From Macrosoma leucophasiata (Eukaryota; Arthropoda; Insecta; Lepidoptera; Hedylidae), in the NCBI GenBank assembly GCA_036365455.1, contig JAWQUS010000030.1:19302001-19366000 (forward strand): 64,000 nt of DNA, given 5' to 3'. The notes under the pieces are model-generated. The model had not been told where the DNA came from. It made no database searches and worked only from the letters and a program-made list of their open reading frames with translations. Of the stretch, positions 43,659-53,892 are shown one piece after another (positions within the stretch are counted from its first letter, which is position 1; each line of letters starts with the position of its first letter). The position numbers and the translations under genes were made by a program.

Positions 43659-44445
43659 CCCCCAACCCAATTAATTGTGAAACAAAAATGTTGTTCACGA
43701 ATAAAATATTTTTATTTTTAATTATTTTTAATTTAGATTCATCAACGAGTTTCATGGACAATATTTTATTTCGAAGACACGAGAGATTTCTATGAAAATA
43801 TATTTTAAATCTTGCACGTCAACCCTAAAACACCCTGTCAGAGCCATTGGAGCCATTCACTAGCGTTGAGTGGCGTCCACAATACAGGGATGTAGCCGAT
43901 GTAGGTGGCGCGCCAGTGTACCGACAATGGCTCGCATTGATTTGAGACTAACACGACGTTCACGAACTGATAACTAGTTTGCCACCTTCTAGACAAAAAA
44001 ACTAATGATATTTTTTGTTCTTGTTCTAATTTTAAAGATATTATTAAAATGTGTATTAATAGTATCAAAAAATTGTGCATAAAAATCATTTGCACTACTT
44101 ATGTCAAAATTTTAAAAATATTTTTTCTTTTAAAATATTATTGAAGTTATTCAATCTAACAGATGTTACTGGTCTATGTGTTTTTACAATTTTGCTGGAA
44201 GGTTTATCTACGTCAAAAGTAATTGTCTGGCCGCTATGATCAGATGGCAAATAGTTAACAATATTTGTAGATATATTTGTAGATACATTCACAAAAGATA
44301 TTATCTATACAAGTTGCCGAGGTTGGGCTCACTCAGGTGGGTTCCAAAAAAACATTGCATAAGTTGAATGATTTAAATAGATTCAGTAATCTATTGCTGT
44401 TTGAATTATTTTCTAAAATATTAATGTTAAAATCACCACATACAA

Positions 44446-44961
44446 TTACAGACTTTCTACCTGAACATAGTTTTTTAACAAATCTTCCATAGTGGACTCA
44501 AACACATTCAAATTCTGATAATTTGGTGGTCTATAAACGCACACTATTATATGCTTATCCAGCTCAACACAAGAAACTTCTATAATATGTTCAATCGATA
44601 ACTCAACTATGTCTTTACGTTCCCTGGATTTAATTGAGTTTTTTATCAAAATTAAAGTGCCATCATGTTGCATAACTTTTCTATTGTAACAACTAACAAC
44701 AGAATAATTCTTATAATTAATCATGATTTGGTTTTCTTTTAACCAATGTTCAGTTAAACAAACAATGTCATACTGGAATTTCTCCAGAACTAGTTCTAAT
44801 TCCAATAACTTGGAATGCAACCCTTGAATATTTTGGTGTAATACTACCAAACTGTTGACTTTATTAAAAGTGCAAATGCCAGAAGATACCGGTTTATTAG
44901 TATGTTCAATATTGGTAACTTCTTCTGTCTTAGAATCTAGTTTAAATAATTGAGAGTGCAA
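44446..44961 (-). pseudogene. non-LTR ORF2 endonuclease, frameshifted
   Basis: LVVLHQNIQGLHSKLLELE, YDIVCLTEHWL and IIVCVYRPPN are the N-terminal blocks of an APE-type endonuclease. The frame breaks after VQVESL; the next block (VIVCGDFNINI and a CIDNIF motif) is open in another frame at about 44300-44460, then LPSDHSGQ at 44104-44292 in yet another frame. At least two frameshifts, so it is dead. Confidence 0.85.
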
Positions 44962-45638
44962 CCCATGACGCCTCCGCCAACACCAGTCAGCGAGGATGTA
45001 CAGTTTGTATTTCCCCCCTGAGCCAGAGAATACTCAGAGTCCCTGGTGTTGGCAGATGTCATCAGGGATTGGATGCTATTACACTCTACGTCATTCATAA
45101 AATTATTGGTAACACTTATGTTACTCTCTAAACTACTAATAGCATTTGCTATATTACATATAATATTGTTGATATTATAGGCTATCAGCGTAGCCAGTAA
45201 TTTCTTATATTTTTTGGGAAGATACATGGTTGCCCGTGTCAATTTAAATCCACTAATAAACTTATTAGTGTCAAAATAAAATAATTTGTCACTATGACGA
45301 CAAGTCAATGTATGAATTACATTGTTCAAATAATAAATACAATTATTTTCCCTTTGTGTCAATGATTCTGAGTAGGGAAATGCACAAACCATTATATTTT
45401 TAACATTCAGATTTAATAAGGTGTCAACACCATCAACCATGTCCTTTTTTTTGAGACCTAAGCTATTTCCCAAAATTATTATTATTAATGTTGAATCACT
45501 GTCAATTTTTGTATTCTTAATTTTATTAATTATTTGTTTACATGATTGGTCAGGGTAGCAATGATTAATTATATTGCTTGTCAAATGATCCTTTAATAAG
45601 GATCCAAAACCTGATCCCAATCTACAGAGGCATAACAC
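44937..45638 (-). CDS. non-LTR ORF1-like protein with SGNH-hydrolase-like features
   Basis: 233 codons from an internal or downstream ATG. IIIILGNSLG, NIMVCAFPYSESL, NNCIYYLNNVIHTL and GFKLTRATMYLPKKYKKLLA resemble in order the blocks of SGNH/GDSL esterases found in ORF1 of some CR1-like elements, although the catalytic residues are not clear. Overlaps the next frame by 25 bp. Retrotransposon ORF1 proteins bind the element RNA. Domain assignment is inference. Confidence 0.5.
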   Translation of the reverse strand: MLCLCRLGSGFGSLLKDHLTSNIINHCYPDQSCKQIINKIKNTKIDSDSTLIIIILGNSLGLKKKDMVDGVDTLLNLNVKNIMVCAFPYSESLTQRENNCIYYLNNVIHTLTCRHSDKLFYFDTNKFISGFKLTRATMYLPKKYKKLLATLIAYNINNIICNIANAISSLESNISVTNNFMNDVECNSIQSLMTSANTRDSEYSLAQGGNTNCTSSLTGVGGGVMGCTLNYLN

Positions 45639-45768
45639 CTAATGCCTCAGGAGTGGCAGCGCATCTGCATTTTGACCTCTGGTCATTGTGTGGGTGTCAA
45701 TAGGCTGCAGTCATCACTTAACATCTATGTGAACTGCATGCTTGTTTGCAACTTTTATTACATAAAAA
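45624..45768 (+). repeat. SINE-A copy, 5'-truncated
   Basis: CAGAGGCATAACACC to CATAAAAAATATG; abuts the 5' side of the non-LTR element. Confidence 0.85.
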
Positions 45769-45904
45769 ATATGTAAAATTGACATATAATAGGTAATATT
45801 GTACTGAATTTTATTAGATTGTCCACTAACACTTAGTTTATTAAGCCTCTTACTAACAAATAATGAATGGATTTTTGATTATATGAATAATAATAAATAA
45901 CACG

Positions 45905-46035
45905 TTAGGTCTCAGAAGTGGTAACGCATCTGCATTTTGACCTTGGTCTTTTTGTGGGTGTCTATAGGCTGCAGTCATCACTTAACATCAATGTGAACTG
46001 CATGCTTGTTTGCCGCTTCCATAACATAAAAAAAT
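45905..46035 (+). repeat. SINE-A copy, 5'-truncated
   Basis: TAGGTCTCAGAAGTGGTAAC to CATAACATAAAAAAATG. Confidence 0.85.
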
Positions 46036-46049
46036 GCATTTCGACCTCA

Positions 46050-46276
46050 GGCAGGAGACTTCGGCTTATTTCGGGTCTGTAGAGCGTTATCTTTTTCGCA
46101 CCGTACCAATATGACGTTTGCCCACCATTTTGATCAAGTTTTGACCAATACCGGACTACCAGTGTTTACGTAGGCAGTGTGCAGCAGAGATAACGCTCTA
46201 CGAAGTCGAAACTAGCCGATTGTCACTTTCATAGGGTCGACGTGCAAAATATATCTTGATGAGCACTGTAGTTCCT
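46050..46276. repeat. MITE-4 copy
   Basis: GACTTCGGCTTATTTCGGGT, GACCAATACCGGACTACCAG and AACGCTCTACGAAGTCGAAA match 23650-23830; the outer left end is lost. Confidence 0.75.
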
Positions 46277-46332
46277 AATTTGATTAAGCCTCGTTCTGGT
46301 TTGGGCATTCATCGAAGCATATTCATGTTTAT

Positions 46333-46558
46333 ATTTTTACTGGTGATATAGTTGTCGGGGGCGTATGTACCAAATATACCTATCTTTTATTCCCTCGGTA
46401 CTACAATATGTTTTTTTTCAAAAATGGCGTCAAAACAGCCCTTCAGTGCTGGCAGCGCGTTGGCAATTCCCCAGGTTGCAAAAGTTCATAGGCCACGGTG
46501 ACCACTTTCCATCAGGTGGCCCGTCTGCTTGTCTGTCAACTTAAAGACATAAAAGAAC
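46333..46558 (+). repeat. second SINE-like family (CCATCAGGTGGCC type)
   Basis: TTTTTACTGGTGATATAG at the start and GCAGCGCGTTGGCAATTC, GGTGACCACTTTCCATCAGG and ACATAAAAGAA at the end. It shares the ACTGGT start and overall plan with SINE-A but is a different, widespread lepidopteran repeat. Confidence 0.65.
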
Positions 46559-46637
46559 TGTAAACAAATATCAATTAAATTAGTCGTTCATAAATGTTTC
46601 TTAGCAAAACTCGTGTTAGATCATTCTTTTATGTGTA

Positions 46638-46903
46638 ACTAGCTGACCCGGCAAACTTCGTAATGCCTCAGAATGAAAATATGACATTTGTCAAAGGTTT
46701 GATAGATACGGACTATTTGTATGGGAAAATGAAATGGTGGTTTTTACTATTTCCCTTCAATTTCTTCATATTTTCTTACCCTTTAAACATTCCCTGGACT
46801 TCCAAAAATCATTCAAAATCAATATTAGCCAAATCGGTCTAGCCATTCACGCGTGATGCCGTGACCAAGGAAAACGGGTTGCATTTTTATATATATAGAT
46901 GAA
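46638..46903 (-). mobile_element. Helitron-like tail (GACCCGGC type)
   Basis: AACTAGCTGACCCGGCAAAC, TATTAGCCAAATCGGTCTAG and TTTTATATATATAGATG. Confidence 0.68.
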
Positions 46904-47242
46904 AGGACGGGTGGATAAATTTGGGCCCACAAAATCGTTACTGGCTAACCCATTACACAGTACATTTTGTAATATACTTAACAATTAGCAATCTAACCCA
47001 ACTTTTACTTAAACATACATACTTCGATTGTTGGAAATTCAAAAAATGCCATTCATTTTCAAATTATTTTATTTAAAGTCCTTTGAAAATGACATAATTT
47101 GTACAGAGTTAACACTGGGCCCAAAAATGTATGGATGGAACAGTATCATTTTCCTTTCATAAATCAATGATCCAATTAAGTTGTAAATCAATTTGATTAA
47201 CACTTGTAAACCAATTGATTAACAATTGGTTTAGATGACATG

Positions 47243-47544
47243 CATAGAGCAACTCGCCCACCAGTAGCGGCGGACCGGACCATAGCGTTTATTACCGATG
47301 CAAAAGAGTCTGTAAATTTTTTGCGGGGGGAAATACGTGTGACCAATCACACTACAAAAATCGACTATTACCACGAAACTCACACATTGACTTTAACAAA
47401 ATAAATAAACAATTTCACGCACACATTTAAATATTTAGGCGACAGGCACACGACCAGTTGGTCTTGTACTTTGACAGAGGGGAATGCCTTCATATGGCTA
47501 CTCCCCTCCGGTCCGCCGCGGCCGGTGGCCCGTGTTGCTCTATG
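47243..47544. repeat. MITE-5 copy without insert
   Basis: CATAGAGCAACTCGCCCACC to GGTGGCCCGTGTTGCTCTAT, 302 bp; preserves the uninterrupted CAGTTGGTCTTGTACTTTGA junction. Confidence 0.8.
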
Positions 47545-47830
47545 ATGATAGGTGATAACAACTACAGTGACAAATTAACAGGACAGTGGAAAGGAAGCAC
47601 CACCGTGACATAACCTTAACTTACTACCGTTAAATAATAAAGTACAGCGTTATCTTGTTCCGGTAAGGTCGTAATGTAGTCTCGGACCTCTTCGCTTATC
47701 CAAAATCAATTAAAAATAGTTTTTAATTACCACCGCATAAGGTACCCCTGGGTTAATCGGCCAGTTCTCTGATAGTATATAGTTGGTAATAGATGGCGCT
47801 ACTGCTACCATAAAGCAAGGCAATAAATGT
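47545..47830. other. intergenic, nothing recognised
   Basis: A faint SINE-A echo (GTTATCTTGTTCCGGTAAGG) near 47650; otherwise nothing. Confidence 0.35.
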
Positions 47831-47857
47831 GAAGGAAAGATTTGACAAATCGGGCAG

Positions 47858-47933
47858 GACTTCAGTAGCTCAATTGGAAGAGCGGCTGGACTAGATTCCC
47901 AGTAGGCCGCGAGTTCGAGTCTCGCCTGAAGTC
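47858..47933 (+). repeat. tRNA-like unit inside short inverted repeats
   Basis: Same unit as 40583-40658 with an improved acceptor stem (GACTTCA/TGAAGTC). The flanks GGAAAGATTTGACAAATC and GTCAAATTTTTCTTTCC are inverted. The shared flank TATTTCACAAGCATGTGTTA is also at 40520-40555 and 61505-61540. Confidence 0.65.
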
Positions 47934-47999
47934 AAATTTTTCTTTCCATTTTTCTTTAAAATAAAATATATTTCACAAGCATGTGTTAATGCGAAATAA

Positions 48000-48690
48000 T
48001 ATAAAAAAAAAAAATAAAAAAAAACAAGTATGTACACACTTAACAGCTTAAGTCTATATCAACATTGATCTAGTTTTTTAAAGATCTTAAGATTACAATG
48101 TTCACATGTATTTCTACTATATTTTTAATTTGCAACCTACGTAAAAAAAAAGTTTATATCTACAAAATAAAGATACGGACGAATTGAAAACCTCATTTTT
48201 TTGAAGTCGGTTAAAAAGACCACCACATTCTGTTACTAAACCGTGAGTGTAAACGCCGCATTACGCGGGAGGCGAGTTGACGAACTATTATTCAATTAAC
48301 CCTAGAACGCCGATGGCCATGTCCATTTAATCACAAGTATGTCCAGTGACAAGGGTCACTGAGGACGGTGGTTTCCCAAGAAATTCCCTCACATTTTCCG
48401 CAGTAGCCAGTTGTCTAACGGGTTTGTAACACGTAAACTGCCGAAGTATTAAGTAACGATATTAAGTTACTTAGCTGAGTTTCTTGCTAAGTCCGAACAC
48501 GTGTGCCGCAAATTCCGACTAAAATTGTGCTCTTGGAATTTTGCTCTGTACTATGTAGTTGTTAAAAATTAAAAACTATTGTAGGTTGGTTCAAATTGAG
48601 TACTTTATTTCTATTTTCTTTAAACATGCGACTAATGACCTTTCATAACCTACCTGTATTAGGAATATTATTCTTTTCAATTATATTAGT
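48000..48690. other. intergenic, nothing recognised
   Basis: AT-rich tracts and unique-looking sequence; no frame or repeat supported. Confidence 0.4.
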
Positions 48691-48699
48691 ACAAAAACC

Positions 48700-48990
48700 T
48701 TTACTGGTGGTAGAGCTCTAATGACGGAGCTCGAGGGCGTAGGCACCACCGCATTACCTCTACCTGCCGCGAAATGGTTGTGTTCTGAGTGTTCTGTTCA
48801 GCACTATCGTGTTCCGGTTAGAGGGTAATGTAAGGCCACTTAATAACTATCACAGATAACAAATTAGGTCTACAGTTAGGCAACGCTCTTTTTGACCTCT
48901 GGTTTTTGTGTAGACGTATAAAGGCTGCAGTCATCACTTTACATCAATGTGAGCTGCATGCTTGTTTGCTACCGTCATTACAAAAAAAAA
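48700..48990 (+). repeat. SINE-A copy, full length
   Basis: TTACTGGTGGTAGAGCTCTA to CATTACAAAAAAAAA, with a small duplication (GTGTTCTGAGTGTTCTG). Confidence 0.9.
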
Positions 48991-49289
48991 CATCGCGGTT
49001 GCTGAAGCTGAAACAGCCGTAGTTAAGTAGCCATTTCGCAATCCTAGAGGTTAAACTTTTTAAATAGGTTTCAGTATCTCTTCAGTTCTAACTTATTACC
49101 CCATGAAATAAACTTTTTTAATTTATCTATTTATATAAATATGCATATATTGCATACGATATTAAAAAGATACAGCGTATAATAGAATCTAAATATCTTT
49201 CACAAATTCTATTACGTAAAATGAAAATAGAAAGCACAGATAATCATAATTCTTTCAAGAAATTTACGTGTAAGAAAATCCACGATGTT

Positions 49290-49460
49290 CGAAGCATTCC
49301 TTGGCGCGTCTTATCACGCCACCCTTTGGCATTGTACTTGTATTCGTCCCGCACTCCCGCAGGGAGGGGGTTCGACGTCAGGTCCATTGATCGTGCGATG
49401 ACGTCACACTGCAGCCGTTCGCGCCTTCGCCCGGGCCGCGGCCGGAAAATTTTATAGGCT
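49290..49460. other. GC-rich patch with TGACGTCA
   Basis: Ends GCGCCTTCGCCCGGGCCGCG and includes a palindromic CRE-like GATGACGTCACA near 49397. Promoter-like, but no exon follows. Confidence 0.3.
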
Positions 49461-49812
49461 GTATGCGCTTGTTTCTATGCCACTTTTGTCACATGTGTGG
49501 TATTGTCAGTGTTTGAATTTGTCTTTGGAATTTCCATGATGTCATTTTTATTTTGACTCTATTAATTAAATACATCCATTTCGTCGGGCGTGTGTCTATA
49601 GGGGAACGTCGAAATGCTCCCTGGAACCTACAAACAGCGTATATTGTAAATTACGTAATTTTACTATTTTTATCAGATACACGTGTACGACTTTATTTTT
49701 AAAACTACCTATTTCATCGTTAACGGTCATTTGACATCAAAATCAACGCCATCTATGTTTTATGTTATATATCAAAATCACTGTCTTCTTCAATGTGGTC
49801 AATAGTATAATC

Positions 49813-50025
49813 AGAGAATACGTATTAATACTACGTATAGAATGGACACTTCGACGTCCCGCCCGATTTCCCCGCATCACCCAACCTCCCTCTTATGGGC
49901 GACGGTTGGTATTTTGTACGCACACAGGTGCACGTGTAAATACACGTCACATATTGATGTCTGTGTAATAGAGACCAAATTAAGCGTTTGTATGGAATTT
50001 TGGCGGAGTGTCCGCGGTGTGCTAT
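49813..50025 (+). repeat. MITE-6 copy
   Basis: AGAGAATACGTATTAATACT, GGACACTTCGACGTCCCGCC, ATGGGCGACGGTTGGTATTT and TGGCGGAGTGTCCGCGGTGT match 2754-2960. Confidence 0.82.
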
Positions 50026-50269
50026 AACATGAAAAAAAAACAAACAGCCGGTTTCGTTTTTAAATTGATTTTTTTTTTTTTTTTTTTGGTATTATGGCAT
50101 CGCTATTACGCATATTGCCAGTGTCAAGTAAAACGATATTTCGTATTTATTTAAGCAGTGTAAAAGTTAGTTTATTATAGTCATCAAGTATAATATGTAA
50201 GTATCAAATAAATAAGTTATGAAGTATAATATGTCAGTCAAGTGAGTTACAGTCAAGTTATTCGAGTAA

Positions 50270-50490
50270 AGCGATGGCTACTTTACCAGAACATTTACAA
50301 TGAAGTTTTGGAGGCAACCTGAAAAGTCGTGTTTTCGCACTGTTATTCTATTTCACTATACACGGGCACTGTAATAAACCTATATCAAACAAAATGCCAC
50401 CAACTTTATTCAATATTACTTAAAAATACACCAAGAAAATGAAATAAAATAAGAGCACCATACGCGTCTTTCAAGGTTCCCGCCAAAACT
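50270..50490 (-). repeat. dispersed repeat, inverse partner of 11590-11850
   Basis: TTACAATGAAGTTTTGGAGG, CACGGGCACTGTAATAAACC and CACCAAGAAAATGAAATAAA; also weakly at 6760-6830. Confidence 0.75.
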
Positions 50491-50499
50491 CTTAAATTG

Positions 50500-51045
50500 A
50501 TTTGATAGATGTTTTGTATGACGTATATTTCACGTCAGCTGTCATATTACTTTGAAAAAGTGCAGGTAATAAATAAGTATGCAAAAAACTGGAAGCATGC
50601 TATCAAGGGAAATGTCCAGTCTAGTAGTCAATGGTCTTCTTATTTTCTTTTGTGCTAATCATACAACTTGAAGGCTGATTCTGCCAAAGTCTGGTGGTTG
50701 AGGAATATTATATTGTCAATAATGTATTATCGTAGATACCGTCTTTCTTACAGACAAATAGTGGGTACCAATAGAAAAATAACGTAACGATAAAATATAG
50801 ATGTATTTTAACACACTTAGTACCGATGCAGTGTGTTATAATCGTTGTTAATGTCTGACATTAACTGTACCATTATAACCTCAAAATTTGATACCTACCC
50901 CAATACTTACGGGTCAATAATATACTAAACTCACTCGTAAAACATGCTCGTTATTTAAAAAAATCGCCCAAGCTCACGAACCCACATAAATAACAGGATT
51001 TGGGTTTTCGGTTAAAAAATTAGATAAAGGTAACATTTTCGGGGG
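50500..51045. other. intergenic, nothing recognised
   Basis: AT-rich sequence without supported features. Confidence 0.4.
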
Positions 51046-51049
51046 TGGG

Positions 51050-51165
51050 ATATCATTTCGGGTGGAAGTGGGGATCTATTTAAATTATATGGACCGACGT
51101 GTCCGCGATAGAGCCTGATTGCCGATAATATAGAGTTTGATAACTCAGTTGCCGTAGTTTTTCTT
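51050..51165 (+). repeat. direct repeat, left copy
   Basis: AGTGGGGATCTATTTAAATT, GTGTCCGCGATAGAGCCTGA and TTGATAACTCAGTTGCCGTA recur, diverged, at 52310-52420. Confidence 0.6.
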
Positions 51166-51257
51166 TTTTTTACAGGTAAAGATCCAGTTTAACATATTTC
51201 TTATTGCCGTTATTATTAAACTATTGGTCCAAATCACTTTGTGTAAAAGACATTTTT

Positions 51258-51546
51258 TTTTTATTTAATTGAAGTGGGTAACAAGCTGGCAGTTTACGTT
51301 GATGTTAAGTGATGACTGCAGCCTATAGACATCCACACAAAGACCAGAGGTCAAAATGCAGATGCGTTACCACTCCTGAGGCCTAAGGTGTTATGCCTCT
51401 GAGCCGGAAATTACAGAGCCTTATATTACCACCTGACCGATGAACACGATAGTACTGAACACTACCATTTAGCGGCAAGTAAATTAGGGAGAAGGCACCA
51501 CCGCCTACGCCCGCGAGCTCCGTCACTGAAGCTCTACCACCAGTAA
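51258..51546 (-). repeat. SINE-A copy, full length
   Basis: Reverse copy from poly(T) to GCTCTACCACCAGTAAAA; forms an inverted pair with the copy at 51889. Confidence 0.9.
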
Positions 51547-51888
51547 AAAGTGCCAGTGGTTTGGGCAGGGACCTTCGGGTGTCGGAATAGGGGATATCCG
51601 TCACCCGATTAGAGAAAAGCTGGCAGGTGCTCCGCTCGCCAACTGCGGAGGGCTCGCAAGCGTGCAGCCGCCGGCGGTGTCGCGAATGTGTGATGAGTGA
51701 GTGTGATACCGTTCCCGTCACTGATGGCGGACAAGTCGGAACACCGTTTAGTGTCTCGAGTCTCACTCTACCCGCATCTTCGTTCCCCTTGACGGTTGGT
51801 ATCCATGATGGGCTTCCCCACGTAAAAAAGGTCTTCCACCTGCGACATCCTTATCATATCTATACCGCAGTTAGCTCACTAATTTTTA

Positions 51889-52176
51889 CTGGTGGTAGAG
51901 CTCCAGTGACGGAGCTCGCAGGCATAGGCACCACCGCATTACCTAATAAACTTGCCGCTAAATGGTAGTGTTCAGCACTATCGTGTTCCGGTCAGGTGGT
52001 ATGTGGTAATGTACAGTCCTGTAATTTCGGGCACAGAGGCATAACACTTTATTCCTCAGAAGTGGTAACGCATCTGCATTTTGACCTCTGGTCTTTGTGT
52101 GGGTGTCTAAAGGCTGCAGTCATCACATAACACCAATGTGGACTGCAAGCTTGTTTACCACTTTCATTACATAAGA
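51889..52176 (+). repeat. SINE-A copy, full length
   Basis: TTTTACTGGTGGTAGAGCTC to CATTACATAAGAAAAAA. Confidence 0.9.
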
Positions 52177-52309
52177 AAAAAACTAATGCATGTTACATTC
52201 ATTGTTTAGTTTACCTATATAAATAAACGAGTAGATGTTTTATCACGCCCAACATTTGGTTGAAAATGGGATAAGATACCACATTTACCCGTGGTAAGAT
52301 GATATAATT

Positions 52310-52420
52310 TCGTCTGAAAATGGGGATCTTTTTAAATTATTCGAGGCGAGGTGTCCGCGATAAAAAGGCATGATTACTGATTACGCGGAGGCAGATAATT
52401 CAATAGCCGTAGGTTTCTGT
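52310..52420 (+). repeat. direct repeat, right copy
   Basis: AATGGGGATCTTTTTAAATT, GGTGTCCGCGATAAAAAGGC and AGATAATTCAATAGCCGTAG. Confidence 0.6.
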
Positions 52421-53004
52421 GCTCTGATTATGTTAAGCCTGCGGTGTCGGTGTTTCAAATGAATGGGGATGTTCAGTTCGATATTTTTATATAAAAAGCT
52501 TGTGTTCATATTTTTTACAGATTCTTTGTTGATATACAGGCATTCACTAGTGCTCGAGTTTTTATAACTTACAACGGATCGTTCCTGTTTATAACTAACT
52601 AGTGGTTATCCTGTAGTCACAAATTCAATTCCTGCACAATCTTTTTTTCATTTTTGCTTTAATTTTTTAATTCACTTACATGTGTTGTTGCGAAAAATTA
52701 AAATATTACAAATTTTCAAAAGCCGCAGATTGTAATTTTTAAGAGAATATTATGTATAGTATAAATGATTACCGCGATTTTTTGCGAAATTCCGCGCCCA
52801 GTAGTGGAAAACATCTGCAGTGATATTTCTACCTACGGGTCGGATTGTTAGTGATGTTTTTTCTCATAGGAAACATTCTGGTGCCCATGGGCTCAACTTT
52901 TGTTCTCGATAAATGTCAATTGGCTATTACATGCGATTGAAAAAAAAAAACCTAACTGGAGTTTCGTGAATCGTATTGTAACTACCAAGTATTTATGTAC
53001 CTAT

Positions 53005-53182
53005 GACTGATATATTGATACGGACTATTTGTATGGGAAAATGAAATTGTGATTTTTTCAATTCCTTCATATTTTCATTATTCCTCATTCATTCAAAACC
53101 AACATTAGCCAAATTAGTCCAGCCGTTCTCGAGTTTTAGCGAGATTAACGAACAGAAATTTATTTTTATTTATATAGATTTT
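53005..53182 (-). mobile_element. Helitron-like tail, truncated
   Basis: TGATACGGACTATTTGTATG, ATTAGCCAAATTAGTCCAGC and TTTATATAGAT, as in 46638-46903, without the GACCCGGC end. Confidence 0.6.
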
Positions 53183-53387
53183 TTTCACGAATGTCATTCA
53201 GGTCAAATAAAGATTGTGTCAAAATCATCACTCCAGCCGAAAAACGTCCACTGCTGGACAAAGCCTTCCCCAAAGACGCCCACAACAGTGTTATGCGTCT
53301 GTCACGCCTATAATCCCCAAAAGGGTAAGCAGAGGTAAATGCATGCATTCAAGCATACATGCAAACACCCACGATTCGCCGAGCCTA

Positions 53388-53438
53388 TTGACAAATCCGG
53401 GCACATTACCAAACTGGTAATGTGCCCGGATTTGTCAA
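53388..53438. repeat. perfect 24-bp hairpin in SINE-E
   Basis: Arms 53388-53411 and 53415-53438, loop AAC. Confidence 0.92.
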
Positions 53439-53439
53439 T

Positions 53440-53482
53440 CCTGGAAGTTTCCCAATACCTCGGGTATTGGGAAACTTCCAGG
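53440..53482. repeat. perfect 20-bp hairpin in SINE-E
   Basis: Arms 53440-53459 and 53463-53482, loop TCG; one base from the previous hairpin. Confidence 0.92.
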
Positions 53483-53694
53483 ATATGGAAAAATCCCAAA
53501 ATCAGAGATAAAGGATTTTACACCCTTATCTCTAATTGACCCCGACCTGGGAATCGAATCCGGGAGCCCAGCGTAGTAGTAGTGGCCTGCTGCCACTGAG
53601 GCAAAATTACTAATAATCTCAGAAATACAACCAGTCAAAACTTTTCGAGTAACAGTTCCAGTTTTCCAGACAAACGTTAAAACTGTTACGTCGT

Positions 53695-53830
53695 CAGCAC
53701 TTCCTAAGGGCTGGGATCCAATAAATGCCGTCTATAAAGCTTGGAGGGTTTCCACTCCACCTGCCGTACGCCTTTCGGCTATTATTGCTGGCGTTTTTGA
53801 CGTTGCTTTGTTTAATTAAGCCTGTGAAAC
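53695..53830 (+). repeat. REP-F copy
   Basis: REP-F: CTTCCACTTCGCCTGTCG...GCCTTTTTATTGCTGGCGTT, TTTGACGT. Here GGTTTCCACTCCACCTGCCG and TATTGCTGGCGTTTTTGACG. Confidence 0.65.
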
Positions 53831-53892
53831 GTTTTTTTATCGATATTTGAGTAACGTTTTAGATAACTGTTAGTTTACGTTTTTACGTAAGT

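Larger units (their letters stand above)
41728..43991. mobile_element. 2.26-kb inverted-arm element inserted in the non-LTR endonuclease
   Basis: The left arm 41728-42137 and right arm 43552-43991 are near-identical reverse complements; the right arm is 30 bp longer because of an internal palindrome. A 27-bp direct repeat flanks the unit (41701-41727 and 43992-44018) and belongs to the interrupted non-LTR element. The interior (42138-43551) carries a SINE-A fragment, a MITE-1 copy and a diverged copy of the arm end. No transposase is recognised. It may be a foldback-type DNA transposon. Confidence 0.8.
44015..45638 (-). mobile_element. non-LTR retrotransposon fragment (ORF1 and endonuclease)
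   Basis: Reads ORF1 (45638-44937), then an APE-type endonuclease (from 44961), which continues in shifted frames to about 44015, where a large inverted element interrupts it. The reverse transcriptase part is missing from the window. The plus-strand SINE-A copy at 45624 abuts its 5' side. Confidence 0.8.
53283..53612 (-). repeat. tRNA-derived SINE-E with two internal palindromes
   Basis: TAATCCCCAAAAGGGTAAGC to GACCTGGGAATCGAATCCGG and GCTGCCACTGAGGC. The middle is expanded by two adjacent perfect hairpins (53388-53438, 53440-53482). Confidence 0.75.
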
